This document shows, piece by piece, positions 42,672-52,182 of a DNA stretch of 64,000 bases. The notes under the pieces were generated by a model. That model made no database searches, was not told the DNA's origin, and was given only the letters and a program-made list of their open reading frames with translations. Position 1 is the stretch's first letter; each line of letters opens with the position of its first letter. The stretch is from assembly GCF_003049685.1 (NCBI RefSeq), contig NZ_PYSY02000007.1:62001-126000 (forward strand), given 5' to 3'. Origin of the DNA: Brucella pituitosa (lineage in GTDB: Bacteria; Pseudomonadota; Alphaproteobacteria; Rhizobiales; Rhizobiaceae). The translations under genes were made by a program, and so were the position numbers.

Positions 42672-43712
42672 TTTTACCCTTGCCGTCTGTCTTGCCGGTA
42701 GCAACGATTGTCTTGATCTTCGTTTCATCTAGTGCACCGGCTAACACTTGGTCGCCCTTGTCGTCTTTGTAGAGAAAGAATGGCACCTGCCTGATCCCGT
42801 TCTTGCGCACCCATTTGACGTTGCGCTCCATGCCGGACACCACCTTTTGGTCCATTTCGCTATCAGGCATAGGGGTGCGTTCCGGAGAACCGGAAATGAT
42901 CTCGTCGGAATGCTTGATGAAGGCAACGCCTGGATTTTTTTCATGGATGAAACTCACGGCAAGCTGGAACGAAAGCCGCGAGAGAATAGGCGTTGGAATG
43001 ATGCGCAACTCAATGTCGCCGCGATCCATATATGGCTTTAGCTCGACAAACGACCGGGCACACCAAGGGCAGCGAGGATCTGCAAACATGTAAAGCACGG
43101 GCGCACCCGGCTTGAACTTGTTTGCCTGTACCCACATGGAAAAAGTCATCCGCCTGCTGGCGGAACTCGGCCAAATCCTTCGCGACAGGTATAGAGGCAT
43201 CGTTCATTCCACTAGCCTGCGCGGCATCAAAAGTGGTTGCGGGGGGCGCTCTGCGGTTCGGTCTGCGCGGTGGCGGGCTGCTGCACATTAGTCTGCGGCG
43301 GTGTCTGCGGAACCCTCTGCACGCTAGGCGAGGCCGGGGCCGCTTGTGCCGCCTGCAATGCGGTAGATTCCGGCGCTTTTGAACCGGCTAAAGCCGGAGC
43401 CGTCATTCCCGTGAACGAACCGGAAATATCCTGACCGTCGGGACCAATGATTTTGCCCCGAATAAGAATACCATCTTTGGAGGTAAGAACAGTCTCCGGA
43501 TTCTGGTTAGGAAGCTGGACAGTCCAAACCTGAAACCCATCCATTTTGAATAATCGTTGCGTCTTAATACTGTCTTTAAAGAGAACTTTTTGAATATACG
43601 GCGTAAATTCCTCTTGATCTGGCGCTTTTATATTGACTTCTTGTGCGCTCGCATCCTTAATAACAATCATCGTCATTGATGCAATTAATGTTTTTGCTAT
43701 CGATAATCTCAT
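42664..43712 (-). pseudogene. DsbC/DsbG-like disulfide isomerase of the transfer operon, split by two insertions
   Basis: Three frames make one protein. 43712-43227 gives a signal peptide (TLIASMTMIVIKDASA), a DsbC-type N-terminal domain (TSKDGILIRGKIIGPDGQD) and a linker; 43263-43146 continues (TTFDAAQASGMNDASIPVAK); 43142-42664 is the thioredoxin-like domain with active site DPRCPWC. Removing one G:C from the six-base run near 43241-43246 and one A:T from the five-base run 43140-43144 yields a single 348-residue product. It is first in the leftward operon and would form disulfides in periplasmic transfer proteins. As written the gene cannot make the full enzyme. Confidence 0.78.
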
Positions 43713-43842
43713 TAGATGCTGATCCGTAAAAGATTGTGGATTTTGGGGTAAAATGATGTATTAGGATTCAATAGGCAAGCCTTAATAGGCATTATCCGCC
43801 ATAAAATCTAAGATATTGGAATCGGGGTCGACGGCGAAGCGC
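43713..43842. promoter_or_regulatory. Divergent promoter region of the two T4SS operons
   Basis: The only space between the leftward (dsbC-like to icmT) and rightward (dotF-like to dotA) transfer operons. It is AT-rich and must hold both promoters; I see no clear operator. Confidence 0.5.
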
Positions 43843-44403
43843 ATGGCAATACAATGGGATGGCAGGACCGGCGATGAACGATTCGCAACGCGGATAGCGT
43901 CGGTGGTGATTGTATCGGCGGTTATATCAACGGCGTGCAGCTATGCGGTTTTCAAGATGCAAGCGCCTGCGACCGTTAAGCCGAATACTGGCGAGATTAC
44001 TAAATTACAAAGTGAGACGGCGGGATTAGAGGCAAGTCTGAGGGATCAGATTGCCGAAACTGCGGCTCTTCGGCGCGAAATGGCGGTCCTGACAAGCGAC
44101 AATGGCATCATTGCCCGACTAGTCGGACACATCAAAACATTGCGCGAGCAAAATCAGATGTTGTCTGAAATCGTCACGCGATCCGGCAATACTGCGCCCG
44201 ATATGGGTGAGAGGTTTCCAGCCAATGGTCTTGCGGCATCGGGAATGGACGGTGCCGCAATGACAGAACAAAACGTAGCCTCCCCTACCCGGCTCATGGT
44301 GGTAACGCCACCCCAGAAAAAGGAAGCCGAGCCGCAACCCGCTCCCGCGAAAGAGACCAAGGCCGAACCTTCCGACAAACCAGAAACCAAAGACGGGGTC
44401 TGA
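43843..44403 (+). CDS. DotF/IcmG/TraP-like protein (by position)
   Basis: A 186-residue protein with one membrane span near residues 18-37 (ASVVIVSAVISTACSYAVF), a coiled coil (EITKLQSETAGLEASLRDQI to MAVLTSDN) and a disordered Pro/Lys/Glu tail. That is the layout of DotF/IcmG, and the place (before icmC and icmD) equals traP of R64. Sequence alone does not prove it. ATG at 43843 chosen; TTG at 43816 possible. Confidence 0.6.
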   Translation: MAIQWDGRTGDERFATRIASVVIVSAVISTACSYAVFKMQAPATVKPNTGEITKLQSETAGLEASLRDQIAETAALRREMAVLTSDNGIIARLVGHIKTLREQNQMLSEIVTRSGNTAPDMGERFPANGLAASGMDGAAMTEQNVASPTRLMVVTPPQKKEAEPQPAPAKETKAEPSDKPETKDGV

Positions 44404-44408
44404 TAAGC

Positions 44409-44957
44409 ATGGAGGGGCTTGTCGGACTTCTCGAAAGAACAGCGGCTTTAATGCCGCAATTCCAGTCTCTGGTTGTAGCAATCTGCTATGTGATTGGACT
44501 GATTTGCGCGGTTAATTCGTTGCGTGGGTTTGCAGCCGTTGGCGATAGAAGTCAGGCTTCGACAGGCTGGTCACAAGCGGGATGGCATGGCCCCGCATTT
44601 CTGCTGATTATTGCGATAAGCTTTGTTTCGCTTTCAAGCGTCATATCGGCATTTCTTATGTCGTTCTTCGGGATGGATCAAACCTATGCGGCAAGCGAAG
44701 TGTTTGCTTACGCGCCCGAACTTCTCAAACCCGTCAATAATGAAATGGGGACGCGCGTAGTTATCGCTGTGGTCCGCATATTCCAGTTCGTCGGCCTGAT
44801 TGCATTCGCCCGTGGCATCTACGTGGCCAACATGTCGGCCATTTATCCCTATCGCGGAATGGTCGCAAAAGGTCTGACGCACATGATCGGCGGGGTTCTT
44901 CTCATGAACCTCCCCGCTGTTCTGCAAAAACTTCAAGAACACCTGTTGGGCAACTAG
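44409..44957 (+). CDS. icmC: IcmC(DotE)/TraQ-like membrane protein
   Basis: A 182-residue protein with four membrane spans; the ending GGVLLMNLPAVLQKLQEHLLG and WHGPAFLLIIAISF are typical of the IcmC/DotV family. It starts 5 bp after the dotF-like gene and precedes icmD by 6 bp. In R64 the same place is held by traQ. Confidence 0.8.
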   Translation: MEGLVGLLERTAALMPQFQSLVVAICYVIGLICAVNSLRGFAAVGDRSQASTGWSQAGWHGPAFLLIIAISFVSLSSVISAFLMSFFGMDQTYAASEVFAYAPELLKPVNNEMGTRVVIAVVRIFQFVGLIAFARGIYVANMSAIYPYRGMVAKGLTHMIGGVLLMNLPAVLQKLQEHLLGN

Positions 44958-44963
44958 GAGCAA

Positions 44964-45347
44964 ATGATGATTGCCAAGATGAAAACGTCCCTTCTGACCG
45001 CTGCGGCGGTAATCGCAACTGCGCCAGCCTTCGCGCAATCGCAAGGCGGACTTGGTGACATGGCGACCAGCCTGCGCACCGACTCCGTTGGTCCGGTTGC
45101 AGATCTGATCGGCTCACTTGCATTTGTCGCGGGCATTATCTCCGCAATCTTTGGCTTGTGGACGCTGTTTCAGCATCGTCGCAACCCGCATGATCCCAAT
45201 AGCGGTGTCAGCAAGGCCATAATGTCCTTCATCGTCGCTGCCGGTCTCGTTGGTATTCCGGCATATCTGGGGGTGGGCGTTGCTACCTTCTTCGGCTCTG
45301 GTGCCGAAACCACCTCTGTTGACGGCTCTTTGCGCTCGATAAACTAG
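44964..45347 (+). CDS. icmD: IcmD(DotP)/TraR-like membrane protein
   Basis: A 127-residue protein with a cleavable-looking signal (LLTAAAVIATAPAFA) and two further spans (LIGSLAFVAGIISAIFGLW, IVAAGLVGIPAYLGVGVA), with the IcmD linker FQHRRNPHDPNSG. AGGAG precedes the ATG pair. icmB starts right after its stop. Confidence 0.85.
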   Translation: MMIAKMKTSLLTAAAVIATAPAFAQSQGGLGDMATSLRTDSVGPVADLIGSLAFVAGIISAIFGLWTLFQHRRNPHDPNSGVSKAIMSFIVAAGLVGIPAYLGVGVATFFGSGAETTSVDGSLRSIN

Positions 45348-48300
45348 ATGGCTTTTGTTCGTGACACACTGAAAGGGCTTGCTTATTTCCTGAGCGGCCC
45401 CGTCCTGCGCAAGTCTCTGGAAAGCTATTGCCGTCTGGTGACGGCAAATAGCGATAATGCCCTTGTTGCTGATGACGGCTCGCTCGTCAGTGTGTTTCGA
45501 CTGGAGGGTTGCCGGAGCATTAAAGGTTCGGCAGAACTGTCAAAAGACGTGTCAGAGCTGCGTTTGTCGCTTGCTTCGCAATTCGGTGAACGTGGCTTTA
45601 CACTTCAATTCTGGTTCGGCCATTTGCCCGAAGTCGGGCGGGCCGATCTGGAAAATATCTTGGCGGGTACGGCATCTGTTGCGAGGAATGCCGAACTCGA
45701 TGTGAGCGATCTTCTTGAGGAACGCGCTTCACGCTTGCCTGACAAGCTGAGCGGCGAACGCGCCTACATCGTCCTGTGGTCGCGGCCAGCGCTGCTTTCG
45801 CGAGAAGAAAGCCGTAGCTCCGCCGCCGTTGTCACAGACGAATTGAAGCAATTGCCTCATGCGCCTACCGCACAATTACCAATGCCGGCTTTGCCCGCAT
45901 TGTTGACCCGCCATAATTCCATCGTTGAGTCATTGCAGCGCGAAACGCGCCGCTGCGGCTTCGACATTGAATTGTTGGACGTTCGCGAGGCATTGAGTGA
46001 AATCAAAGGCGTACTCAATCCCGAGTTTCTGGCGGCTAGCAACAATTGGAAGGCGGTTTTGCCCGGCGACCATTTGCGGGCAAAAAATGCCTGACACGGA
46101 ATTGCAGAACAAGGGCAAGGATTTTTCACATCTGCTCTGGCCGTCCCTTAGTTCCCAGATCATGTCCGAAGGCAGCACGCTTCTAAGCGACCGCATTTTT
46201 GAGTTTGGCTCAAAAATCTATTGCGGCTTTGATGTGGTGCTTGGCCCCGAACAGGTCGTCAACTTCAACGACTTGATTTCGCGTGTGCTTGATCAGAGGC
46301 GCAAAATATCTTGGCGTGTCTCCATGCTGGTCGATAGCGGCGGTTTTCAGGGGGCAAACCTTCAAGGAAACCTACGCGAGCCTGCTCACCTTTACCGGAA
46401 GAATAATGAACGGTCGCATCAAACGGGCATTTGAGGCGGCACGTGAAATCAATGGTGACGGTGAAACTATTGTTCGCTGGCGCGCTTCTTTCGCGGCATG
46501 GTGTGACCGTGGCGAAGAAAAGCAACTGCTTTCCGATATCGCCACACTTCGCCAGACCGTCCATGGTTGGGGCAACACCCAGACCGATATGCAGGTTGGC
46601 GATCCCGTTGAATGCATCATGTCCTCGACAATGGGACTTAATGCTGCGTCTACCGCTCCCGTTGCATCGGCTTATCTGACGGACGTGTTCGCGCTTGCGC
46701 CATTATCGCGCCCGTCCAGTCCGTGGCGGCGTGGCGCGATCCTGTTCCGCACAAAGGACGGTAAGCTTTGGCCGTATAATCCCGGATCGTCCCGCCAACT
46801 TGGTTGGGTTGATATTATTGTCGGCCAACCGGGTTCGGGCAAATCGGTTCTGTCTAATTCCATGAACCTGTCCATTGCCCTGTCGCCGCAAGTCGGACGG
46901 TCCAAAACAGGCGCATCATTGCTGCCGCGCATTTACATCATCGATATTGGCCCTTCAAGCCAGGGGCTTATACAACTGATCAAGGATGCACTGCCAGCAT
47001 CGCGCCGTCATGAAGCGATGCATTTGCGGCTGCAAAATCGCGAAGAATATTCCGTCAATCCGTTCGACCTGAACTTGTGCGTTCAAAAGCCATTTCCTTA
47101 CGAACTGGAATTTCTCGTCAATCTCGTTTGCCTGTGCTGCACTGCCGATGATCGGGAAAGTCCTTATGACGGCATTAGCGCCTTGGCGCGTGCGGCAATT
47201 AACGAAGCATACGAGTATTATTCGGAGGACATGAACCCGAAACGCTATTCGAGAACCGATAGCGTTGACGTTGATAATGCGCTTGATGCTCTGGGATATG
47301 AAACGGACGCGCAAACGACGTGGTGGGAAGTCGTCAAGTTCCTGTTTGATAAGGACAAGCATCACGAGGCAACGCTTGCGCAGCGCTTTGCGGTGCCTGT
47401 CATGGCCGATCTGGTGAGCATGTCCAACCGCGAAACGGTCAAAGAGCCGTTCCGGGAAATGCGCGTTGAATCAACGAGTGAATCGGTCGTGGTTGCGTTC
47501 CAGCGCATGGTGACTGCCGCCTGTCGTGACTTCCCGATCCTTGCCCGCCCTACCCGCTTTAGTGTCGCGGACGCTCGTATTATCGCATTTGATTTGGAAG
47601 CAGTGACTTCCAACACCGGGGCACATGCACATCGCCAGTCGGCGGTTATGTACATGCTGACCCGCCATACAATCACGTCTGATTTCTGGCTGCACGAAGA
47701 CGATCTGGATAAGGTTTCCATTCCAGCCAATGTTCGCGCCTATCACTTGGAAAGGGTGACGAACAATAAACAGATGCAAAAGCGCCTCGCCTACGATGAA
47801 TATCATCGAACCGGCAATCTGGCGTTCTTCCGCAAGCAAAATGAAAATGATGCCCGCGTTGGGCGTAAGACTGGTGTCCAACAGGTCTACGCTTCGCAGC
47901 TGATCGACGACTTCGATAGAGAAGTTCAGGAACTCGCGAACAATTTCTTTTTCTGCAATGTACCGTCCGAAGGTGCCATCAGGTCGATAGGTGAGAATTT
48001 CAATTTCTCACCGACAATCCAGTCGGTCTTGCGCGGTCTGAACGGCCCGATTGCAGGACAAGGCGCTCCCTTCGTAGCGATGATGAAGCTGAAAACCGGC
48101 ATCTACACGCAATATTTGTTCAACGACATTGGCCCGATTGAGAGTTGGGCGCTTTCCACCACCCAAGGCGATACTGCCTTGCGCTCGCTCATTTACGAAG
48201 CGTTCGGCCCCAAAATGGGCCGACGCGTTTTGGCGAAGCGCTTCCCGCAAGGTACGGCGTCCGAACTGATCGAAGTGCGCAAAACCGAGATGGAAGCGCG

Positions 48301-48385
48301 CGGTGTCGTTGTCGATGAAAGCGCCAAAGAAAACCTGATCCGACAGATTGCAGACGAAATTATCAGAGGGTTCCGGGATGTTTAG
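45348..48385 (+). pseudogene. icmB: IcmB/DotO/TraU ATPase gene, split by two single-base insertions
   Basis: VirB4-like energising ATPase of the type IVB machine. Three reading frames (45348-46087; 46088-46352; 46353-48385) make one protein of 1011 residues, the length of DotO (1009) and TraU. Shifts occur at an A6 run (46082-46087) and a G5 run (46350-46354); one base less in each restores the frame (RAKMPDTELQ and GGFQGQTFKETY). The last part has Walker A GQPGSGKSVLS and Walker B-like IIAFDLEAV. Without a working IcmB the transfer machine should be dead, so a sequencing error is a serious alternative. Confidence 0.88.
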
Positions 48386-49226
48386 AGCATTACTTTTCAT
48401 GAGCATTGGCTGCGCATCAACGCTTGTCGGTTTGTCCGACGCATTGGCCCGCGACGAACTGCGCTATCTGAAATTTCAACCAGAAATCAAAGTCGATTTT
48501 GACGGTTCGGATTCCCAGGCGACGAGTACAGCCCGCAAAATGTATGGCAAGAAATTTCGCCTTGTCGATGCAAAGCGCGTCTGGCTCAAGGAGCCTGACG
48601 ATGGCTATGAGCAAATGGTTGTTCGTCTTTCGACGGAACGTACCTGCACGGATAATTGCACCTATGCCGTCCTGTTCTACGATGACAAGCAATGGCTGGA
48701 ATTGTGGCGGGGTACGGCCAAGGAATTTCAGCTTGGGCCGCTAGGCGATAACGGAATGCGCGGAATCTATGATGGATCGCGCATGTGGCAATGGACCGGC
48801 GATGAATACTGGCCGGGGCTTGCCGAATACAAATTCCTTTATCGCGATGCCAAGCCAGAGGAAAAGCGGGCAGTCGATGCGGCGCTATCAGCCGGTACAG
48901 GTGAGAAGCGCGACGACACGACCTATTCGGTTCTCGATCTTCCTTTGAAGAACGGAACCGGCGCAATCGTTTCCATTCAAAGCCCATATTATTGCGGGCA
49001 ATTGAATTGTCCGGCTTTCGTTCTCAATGAGAAGTCGGAACTTGTCGGCAATTACGATGCCATTGAATCGCAAGCCGGTGCCTCTCCGCTTCGCGATAAG
49101 GACGCCAACCCGCTTATTGAAACCGTCACGTCCAAGGGACTGACCGTATATCAGCTTGGCGGGTTGAAGCCAGATTTCACCATTGATGCCCAAACACCCA
49201 TCATTGCCGGGAGGGACCGCAAATGA
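48378..49226 (+). CDS. Exported transfer-operon protein, 282 aa
   Basis: Signal peptide (LLFMSIGCASTLVGLSDALA) and a beta-rich periplasmic domain with a Cys pair (RTCTDNCTYAVLFYDD) and another (YYCGQLNCPAFVLN). ATG at 48378 overlaps the icmB stop (ATGTTTAG). It occupies the traV region by order but is not recognisable as TraV. Probably an extra envelope factor of this lineage. Confidence 0.65.
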   Translation: MFRALLFMSIGCASTLVGLSDALARDELRYLKFQPEIKVDFDGSDSQATSTARKMYGKKFRLVDAKRVWLKEPDDGYEQMVVRLSTERTCTDNCTYAVLFYDDKQWLELWRGTAKEFQLGPLGDNGMRGIYDGSRMWQWTGDEYWPGLAEYKFLYRDAKPEEKRAVDAALSAGTGEKRDDTTYSVLDLPLKNGTGAIVSIQSPYYCGQLNCPAFVLNEKSELVGNYDAIESQAGASPLRDKDANPLIETVTSKGLTVYQLGGLKPDFTIDAQTPIIAGRDRK

Positions 49227-49969
49227 ATGCTCGTCGCTTTTTCGGATCAAGCATTCTTGCGCTATCGCTGGCGTTTGGATCCTTTGCAGCCTTGGCAGAC
49301 TATAACGACAGCATTGCCAAGTATGAGGGCGGCAACTCCTATTCCATCATGAACCAAGGCGGCTCGTCCGCTCTGGGACGCTACCAGATAACAGCCGGAA
49401 CATGGGCAAATCTCGGCTATATTTCTTACAATGGTTCCGGCAGCAAATCGGATTATTCGAATTATTCCTTTACGGATAAGGCAACCGCTGCGGGTGTTAG
49501 CTCGGTCAGCGATCTTCGTTATTCGTCTGCGGGCGCAAGTCTGCAAGACAGGGCTAATCAGGAATTGGCATCGGAGAATTGGGCTTCCATGTCTTCGCAG
49601 ACACGCGGACTTGTCGGGCAGACCGTCAATGGCGTTCTCATTACCGAAGATGGATTGTTGCAGGCATCGCATTTTCTGGGTGCGGGCGCTCTCAATCAAT
49701 GGGTCGCATCCGGATTTGACCCAAGCGTATTGCCCGCAAGCTACCTGACCGCAAACGGCTTCAAATCCTACGAGGAATTGCAAGCCTACGTCATGAAACG
49801 CATGGCGAACGGTGCTGGCAACTCCGGTATCAGCAACGGCATAGGCGGTGCGCCTGCTGGCGGCGATCCCATGTTTCAGGACACGGCAGGCTTTCCGGGC
49901 ATCGGCAATGTCCGGCCCGTTCTTATTCAGGAAAGGCCGCCGTTTCAGGGCGAAAAGGAGAACCTGTAA
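49223..49969 (+). CDS. Lysozyme-like peptidoglycan hydrolase of the transfer operon
   Basis: Signal peptide (FFGSSILALSLAFGSFAALA), then a lysozyme-like start: SIAKYEGGNSYSIMNQGG with a probable catalytic Glu near residue 35 and SALGRYQITAGTWANLGY, the pattern of phage-lysozyme/transglycosylase folds. 248 residues, with a Gly-rich end. It likely opens the cell wall for the secretion channel, the job VirB1 has elsewhere. The start overlaps the preceding stop by 4 bp. Confidence 0.75.
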   Translation: MNARRFFGSSILALSLAFGSFAALADYNDSIAKYEGGNSYSIMNQGGSSALGRYQITAGTWANLGYISYNGSGSKSDYSNYSFTDKATAAGVSSVSDLRYSSAGASLQDRANQELASENWASMSSQTRGLVGQTVNGVLITEDGLLQASHFLGAGALNQWVASGFDPSVLPASYLTANGFKSYEELQAYVMKRMANGAGNSGISNGIGGAPAGGDPMFQDTAGFPGIGNVRPVLIQERPPFQGEKENL

Positions 49970-50520
49970 TGCGCAAGCTTCTTTTGAGTATTTTGTTGCT
50001 GGCTGCTCCAGCGGCGGCACATGCCGAAGTTGGCGATGACCTTTTCCAAGGCGCGGGCGAAGGTTGTCTTGAAACGGTGAAAGTCAGCCTCAAGGACGCA
50101 ATCAACAGCGGCATTGAGGGCGAAGTCAAACGGCAGGAAGCGGCATTGAAAATGCCTGCTCCTTTATCCGGTCTAAGCTGCCTTGATAGCCTGATGGACA
50201 CCAATCTGGATATTGCGATCACGATTCCCGACCTGTCCGCAATTTTCAACAAGGCTTTGTCTGATGCGGAAAATCAGGTTTGCTCGATGGCGCAAGAGCA
50301 AATTAGCAAGCTGACCGAGCCGCTGCAGAACGCATTTCAGTTTCCGCAATTGCAGGGTCTCAATCTTCCCGGCATGGGCGCCAGCGGTGGTCCGGACATT
50401 GATTTCAGCATCGGGCAAGGCGGGATCGGCCAAAGCGGTTCAAACGTGCAGGATTCCGGCCCGCGAGAAAACGCGCAGTCCATCATGAACGATCTTTACC
50501 AGAATTTGTACGGGAACTGA
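49969..50520 (+). CDS. Exported transfer-operon protein, 183 aa
   Basis: Signal peptide (LLLSILLLAAPAAAHA), helical mature part with four cysteines (EGCLETVKV, SGLSCLDSLMD, NQVCSMAQEQ) and a Gly-rich tail. It starts at the stop of the previous gene. Similar in style to TraW/TrbC-like periplasmic proteins, but the family is not recognised. Confidence 0.6.
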   Translation: MRKLLLSILLLAAPAAAHAEVGDDLFQGAGEGCLETVKVSLKDAINSGIEGEVKRQEAALKMPAPLSGLSCLDSLMDTNLDIAITIPDLSAIFNKALSDAENQVCSMAQEQISKLTEPLQNAFQFPQLQGLNLPGMGASGGPDIDFSIGQGGIGQSGSNVQDSGPRENAQSIMNDLYQNLYGN

Positions 50521-50524
50521 GCCG

Positions 50525-51637
50525 ATGAAGAAGATTGCATTTCTGGCTGCGGCGTCATTCGTCTCGATCATGGCAGGGTCACAGTCGGCATTGGCGGATT
50601 GCGATTGCGGTAGCATTCGCAACATCGTCAATGACGGGGTGAACCGCGTTAATGACCACACGACAGATGTTGGCAATGATATTGCCAATACGATCTTGCA
50701 GGGCGTTGCGCAGCTTAGCGCCTACTCCAAACGGGCAACGGAAGCTCAAAAGCGCATTACCGAAGCTGCACAAGTCAATGACGTGACCAGACAGAAGCAA
50801 ATTGCACGCGGTATCGCTGAAAGTGGACGCTATGATCCTGCTTCTTCGGCATGTGTGGATCTGTCCGGCATATTCTCCATCGGTAAGGCGGGCGGTGGCC
50901 AAGGATTGAGCGGCAAGGACATTACCAATGCCTCCCGCAATTGGTCTTATGGCAATGAAGATATCGGCGCACCGGTTGCCCAGGGCGGACTTGCTGTCGC
51001 CAACGCCATTATTACCGATCGTGACCGCTTTAAGGGTGTCGGCGGCTTTGCCGATCCGACAAGCGATGCCCGTCTGATCACTGACGCCATCACGCTTGAT
51101 ACGACGAAGAAAGAAATTGCAGGTGCACATATCCGGCTCGTAAACAATATTGTCGATCCGATCCCGGCCAAGCCCATTACGGAAGCCGAAAGCAAAACGC
51201 CAGCGGGCCGTGCACAGATTGCAGCCCGTGAAGTCGATGCAAGCCGTAGATCAGCCGCACATGCCATCATGAGCTACATTGGCGATCTGGCGACCCCTAC
51301 GGGTAGCTCGGAATTGGCTCAATGGGCAAAGAAAGCCGCGCCGCAAGGTTATCCCTATCAGATTGGTGATCAGGTATCGCAATTGCAGGCGATGGATATT
51401 TTCGTGCGCTCCCGCTTCCCGAACGCCAAATGGCATGAACAGCTTGCGCGTATGTCGCCAGATGCTGTTCAGCGCGAACAGTTGCTTGCAACCGCGCTAA
51501 CACAACAAATCGAATGGATGCGTTTTGATCTGGAGCGCCGCAATGCGATCGCTCTGGCTGCTGTCCTTTCCACGATTCTGGATAACCGCGACACGCACAC
51601 GACGAATATTCCGATGGAAGCAGGTAGCGGAACCTGA
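50525..51637 (+). CDS. IcmX/TraW-like exported protein
   Basis: Signal peptide (FLAAASFVSIMAGSQSALA) followed by DCDCGSIRNIV and a long helical domain of 340 residues. Position before the icmV-like and dotA genes equals traW in R64, whose product is IcmX-like. The sequence match I can see by eye is weak, so the call rests mainly on order, size and export signal. Confidence 0.55.
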   Translation: MKKIAFLAAASFVSIMAGSQSALADCDCGSIRNIVNDGVNRVNDHTTDVGNDIANTILQGVAQLSAYSKRATEAQKRITEAAQVNDVTRQKQIARGIAESGRYDPASSACVDLSGIFSIGKAGGGQGLSGKDITNASRNWSYGNEDIGAPVAQGGLAVANAIITDRDRFKGVGGFADPTSDARLITDAITLDTTKKEIAGAHIRLVNNIVDPIPAKPITEAESKTPAGRAQIAAREVDASRRSAAHAIMSYIGDLATPTGSSELAQWAKKAAPQGYPYQIGDQVSQLQAMDIFVRSRFPNAKWHEQLARMSPDAVQREQLLATALTQQIEWMRFDLERRNAIALAAVLSTILDNRDTHTTNIPMEAGSGT

Positions 51638-51666
51638 TCTGCATTCGATCAGAGAGGATAAGCCTC

Positions 51667-52182
51667 ATGGCTGACAGAGAAAAGAAAGAGCGATTTGGAG
51701 TCTTTGGCCGATATGTTCGGTGGCGAGCTCAATCATATCAGGATGTCGGTCGTGGCGCACGGCAAGGATATAAAGCCGCAAAAGACGGCTTGGGAGCCTT
51801 TCGCACTTATCCCAAGCCAGAAGAAGGCGGCTTTTCCTTTCAAGATGATGACGGCGGCTATCGCCGTTTCTGGCATCTGGTCGGTGATCTTGGTGAGGAG
51901 GATATTCAGGCCGCAATTTATAAGTGGGACCGAGAGAACTCCATTTTTCTCGGTTCTGCCGCCGTTTGTCTGGCGCTCATTCCCACGCTCTATTTCTTTT
52001 ACACCCTGTCACTGACAGGTATTTTCAGCCTCATTTTGCTTAGCTGCGCCTTTTTCCTGCTGGCCGTGCGCGCTTCCTATCGCGGCTGGCAGATAAGGCA
52101 GCGACGCATGGGATCAATGCGCGGATTTCTCTTTGGCAAAAACCGTGGATCGACCGAAATAAGGAAAGTCACCGATGATTAA
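51667..52182 (+). CDS. IcmV/TraX-like membrane protein
   Basis: A 171-residue protein: basic N-terminus with Tyr/Arg-rich YVRWRAQSYQDVGRGARQGY, then two close membrane spans (AAVCLALIPTLYFFYTLSL, ILLSCAFFLLAVRASY) and a basic tail. IcmV has this layout and is encoded beside dotA in Legionella; in R64 traX precedes traY. The stop overlaps the dotA start (ATGATTAA). Confidence 0.65.
   Translation: MADREKKERFGVFGRYVRWRAQSYQDVGRGARQGYKAAKDGLGAFRTYPKPEEGGFSFQDDDGGYRRFWHLVGDLGEEDIQAAIYKWDRENSIFLGSAAVCLALIPTLYFFYTLSLTGIFSLILLSCAFFLLAVRASYRGWQIRQRRMGSMRGFLFGKNRGSTEIRKVTDD

Noticed and set aside
42664-48385. Programmed ribosomal frameshifting in the dsbC-like gene and icmB
   Set aside because: The runs are not classical slippery heptamers with downstream pseudoknots, two events per gene would be needed, and related systems use single frames; error or decay is simpler.
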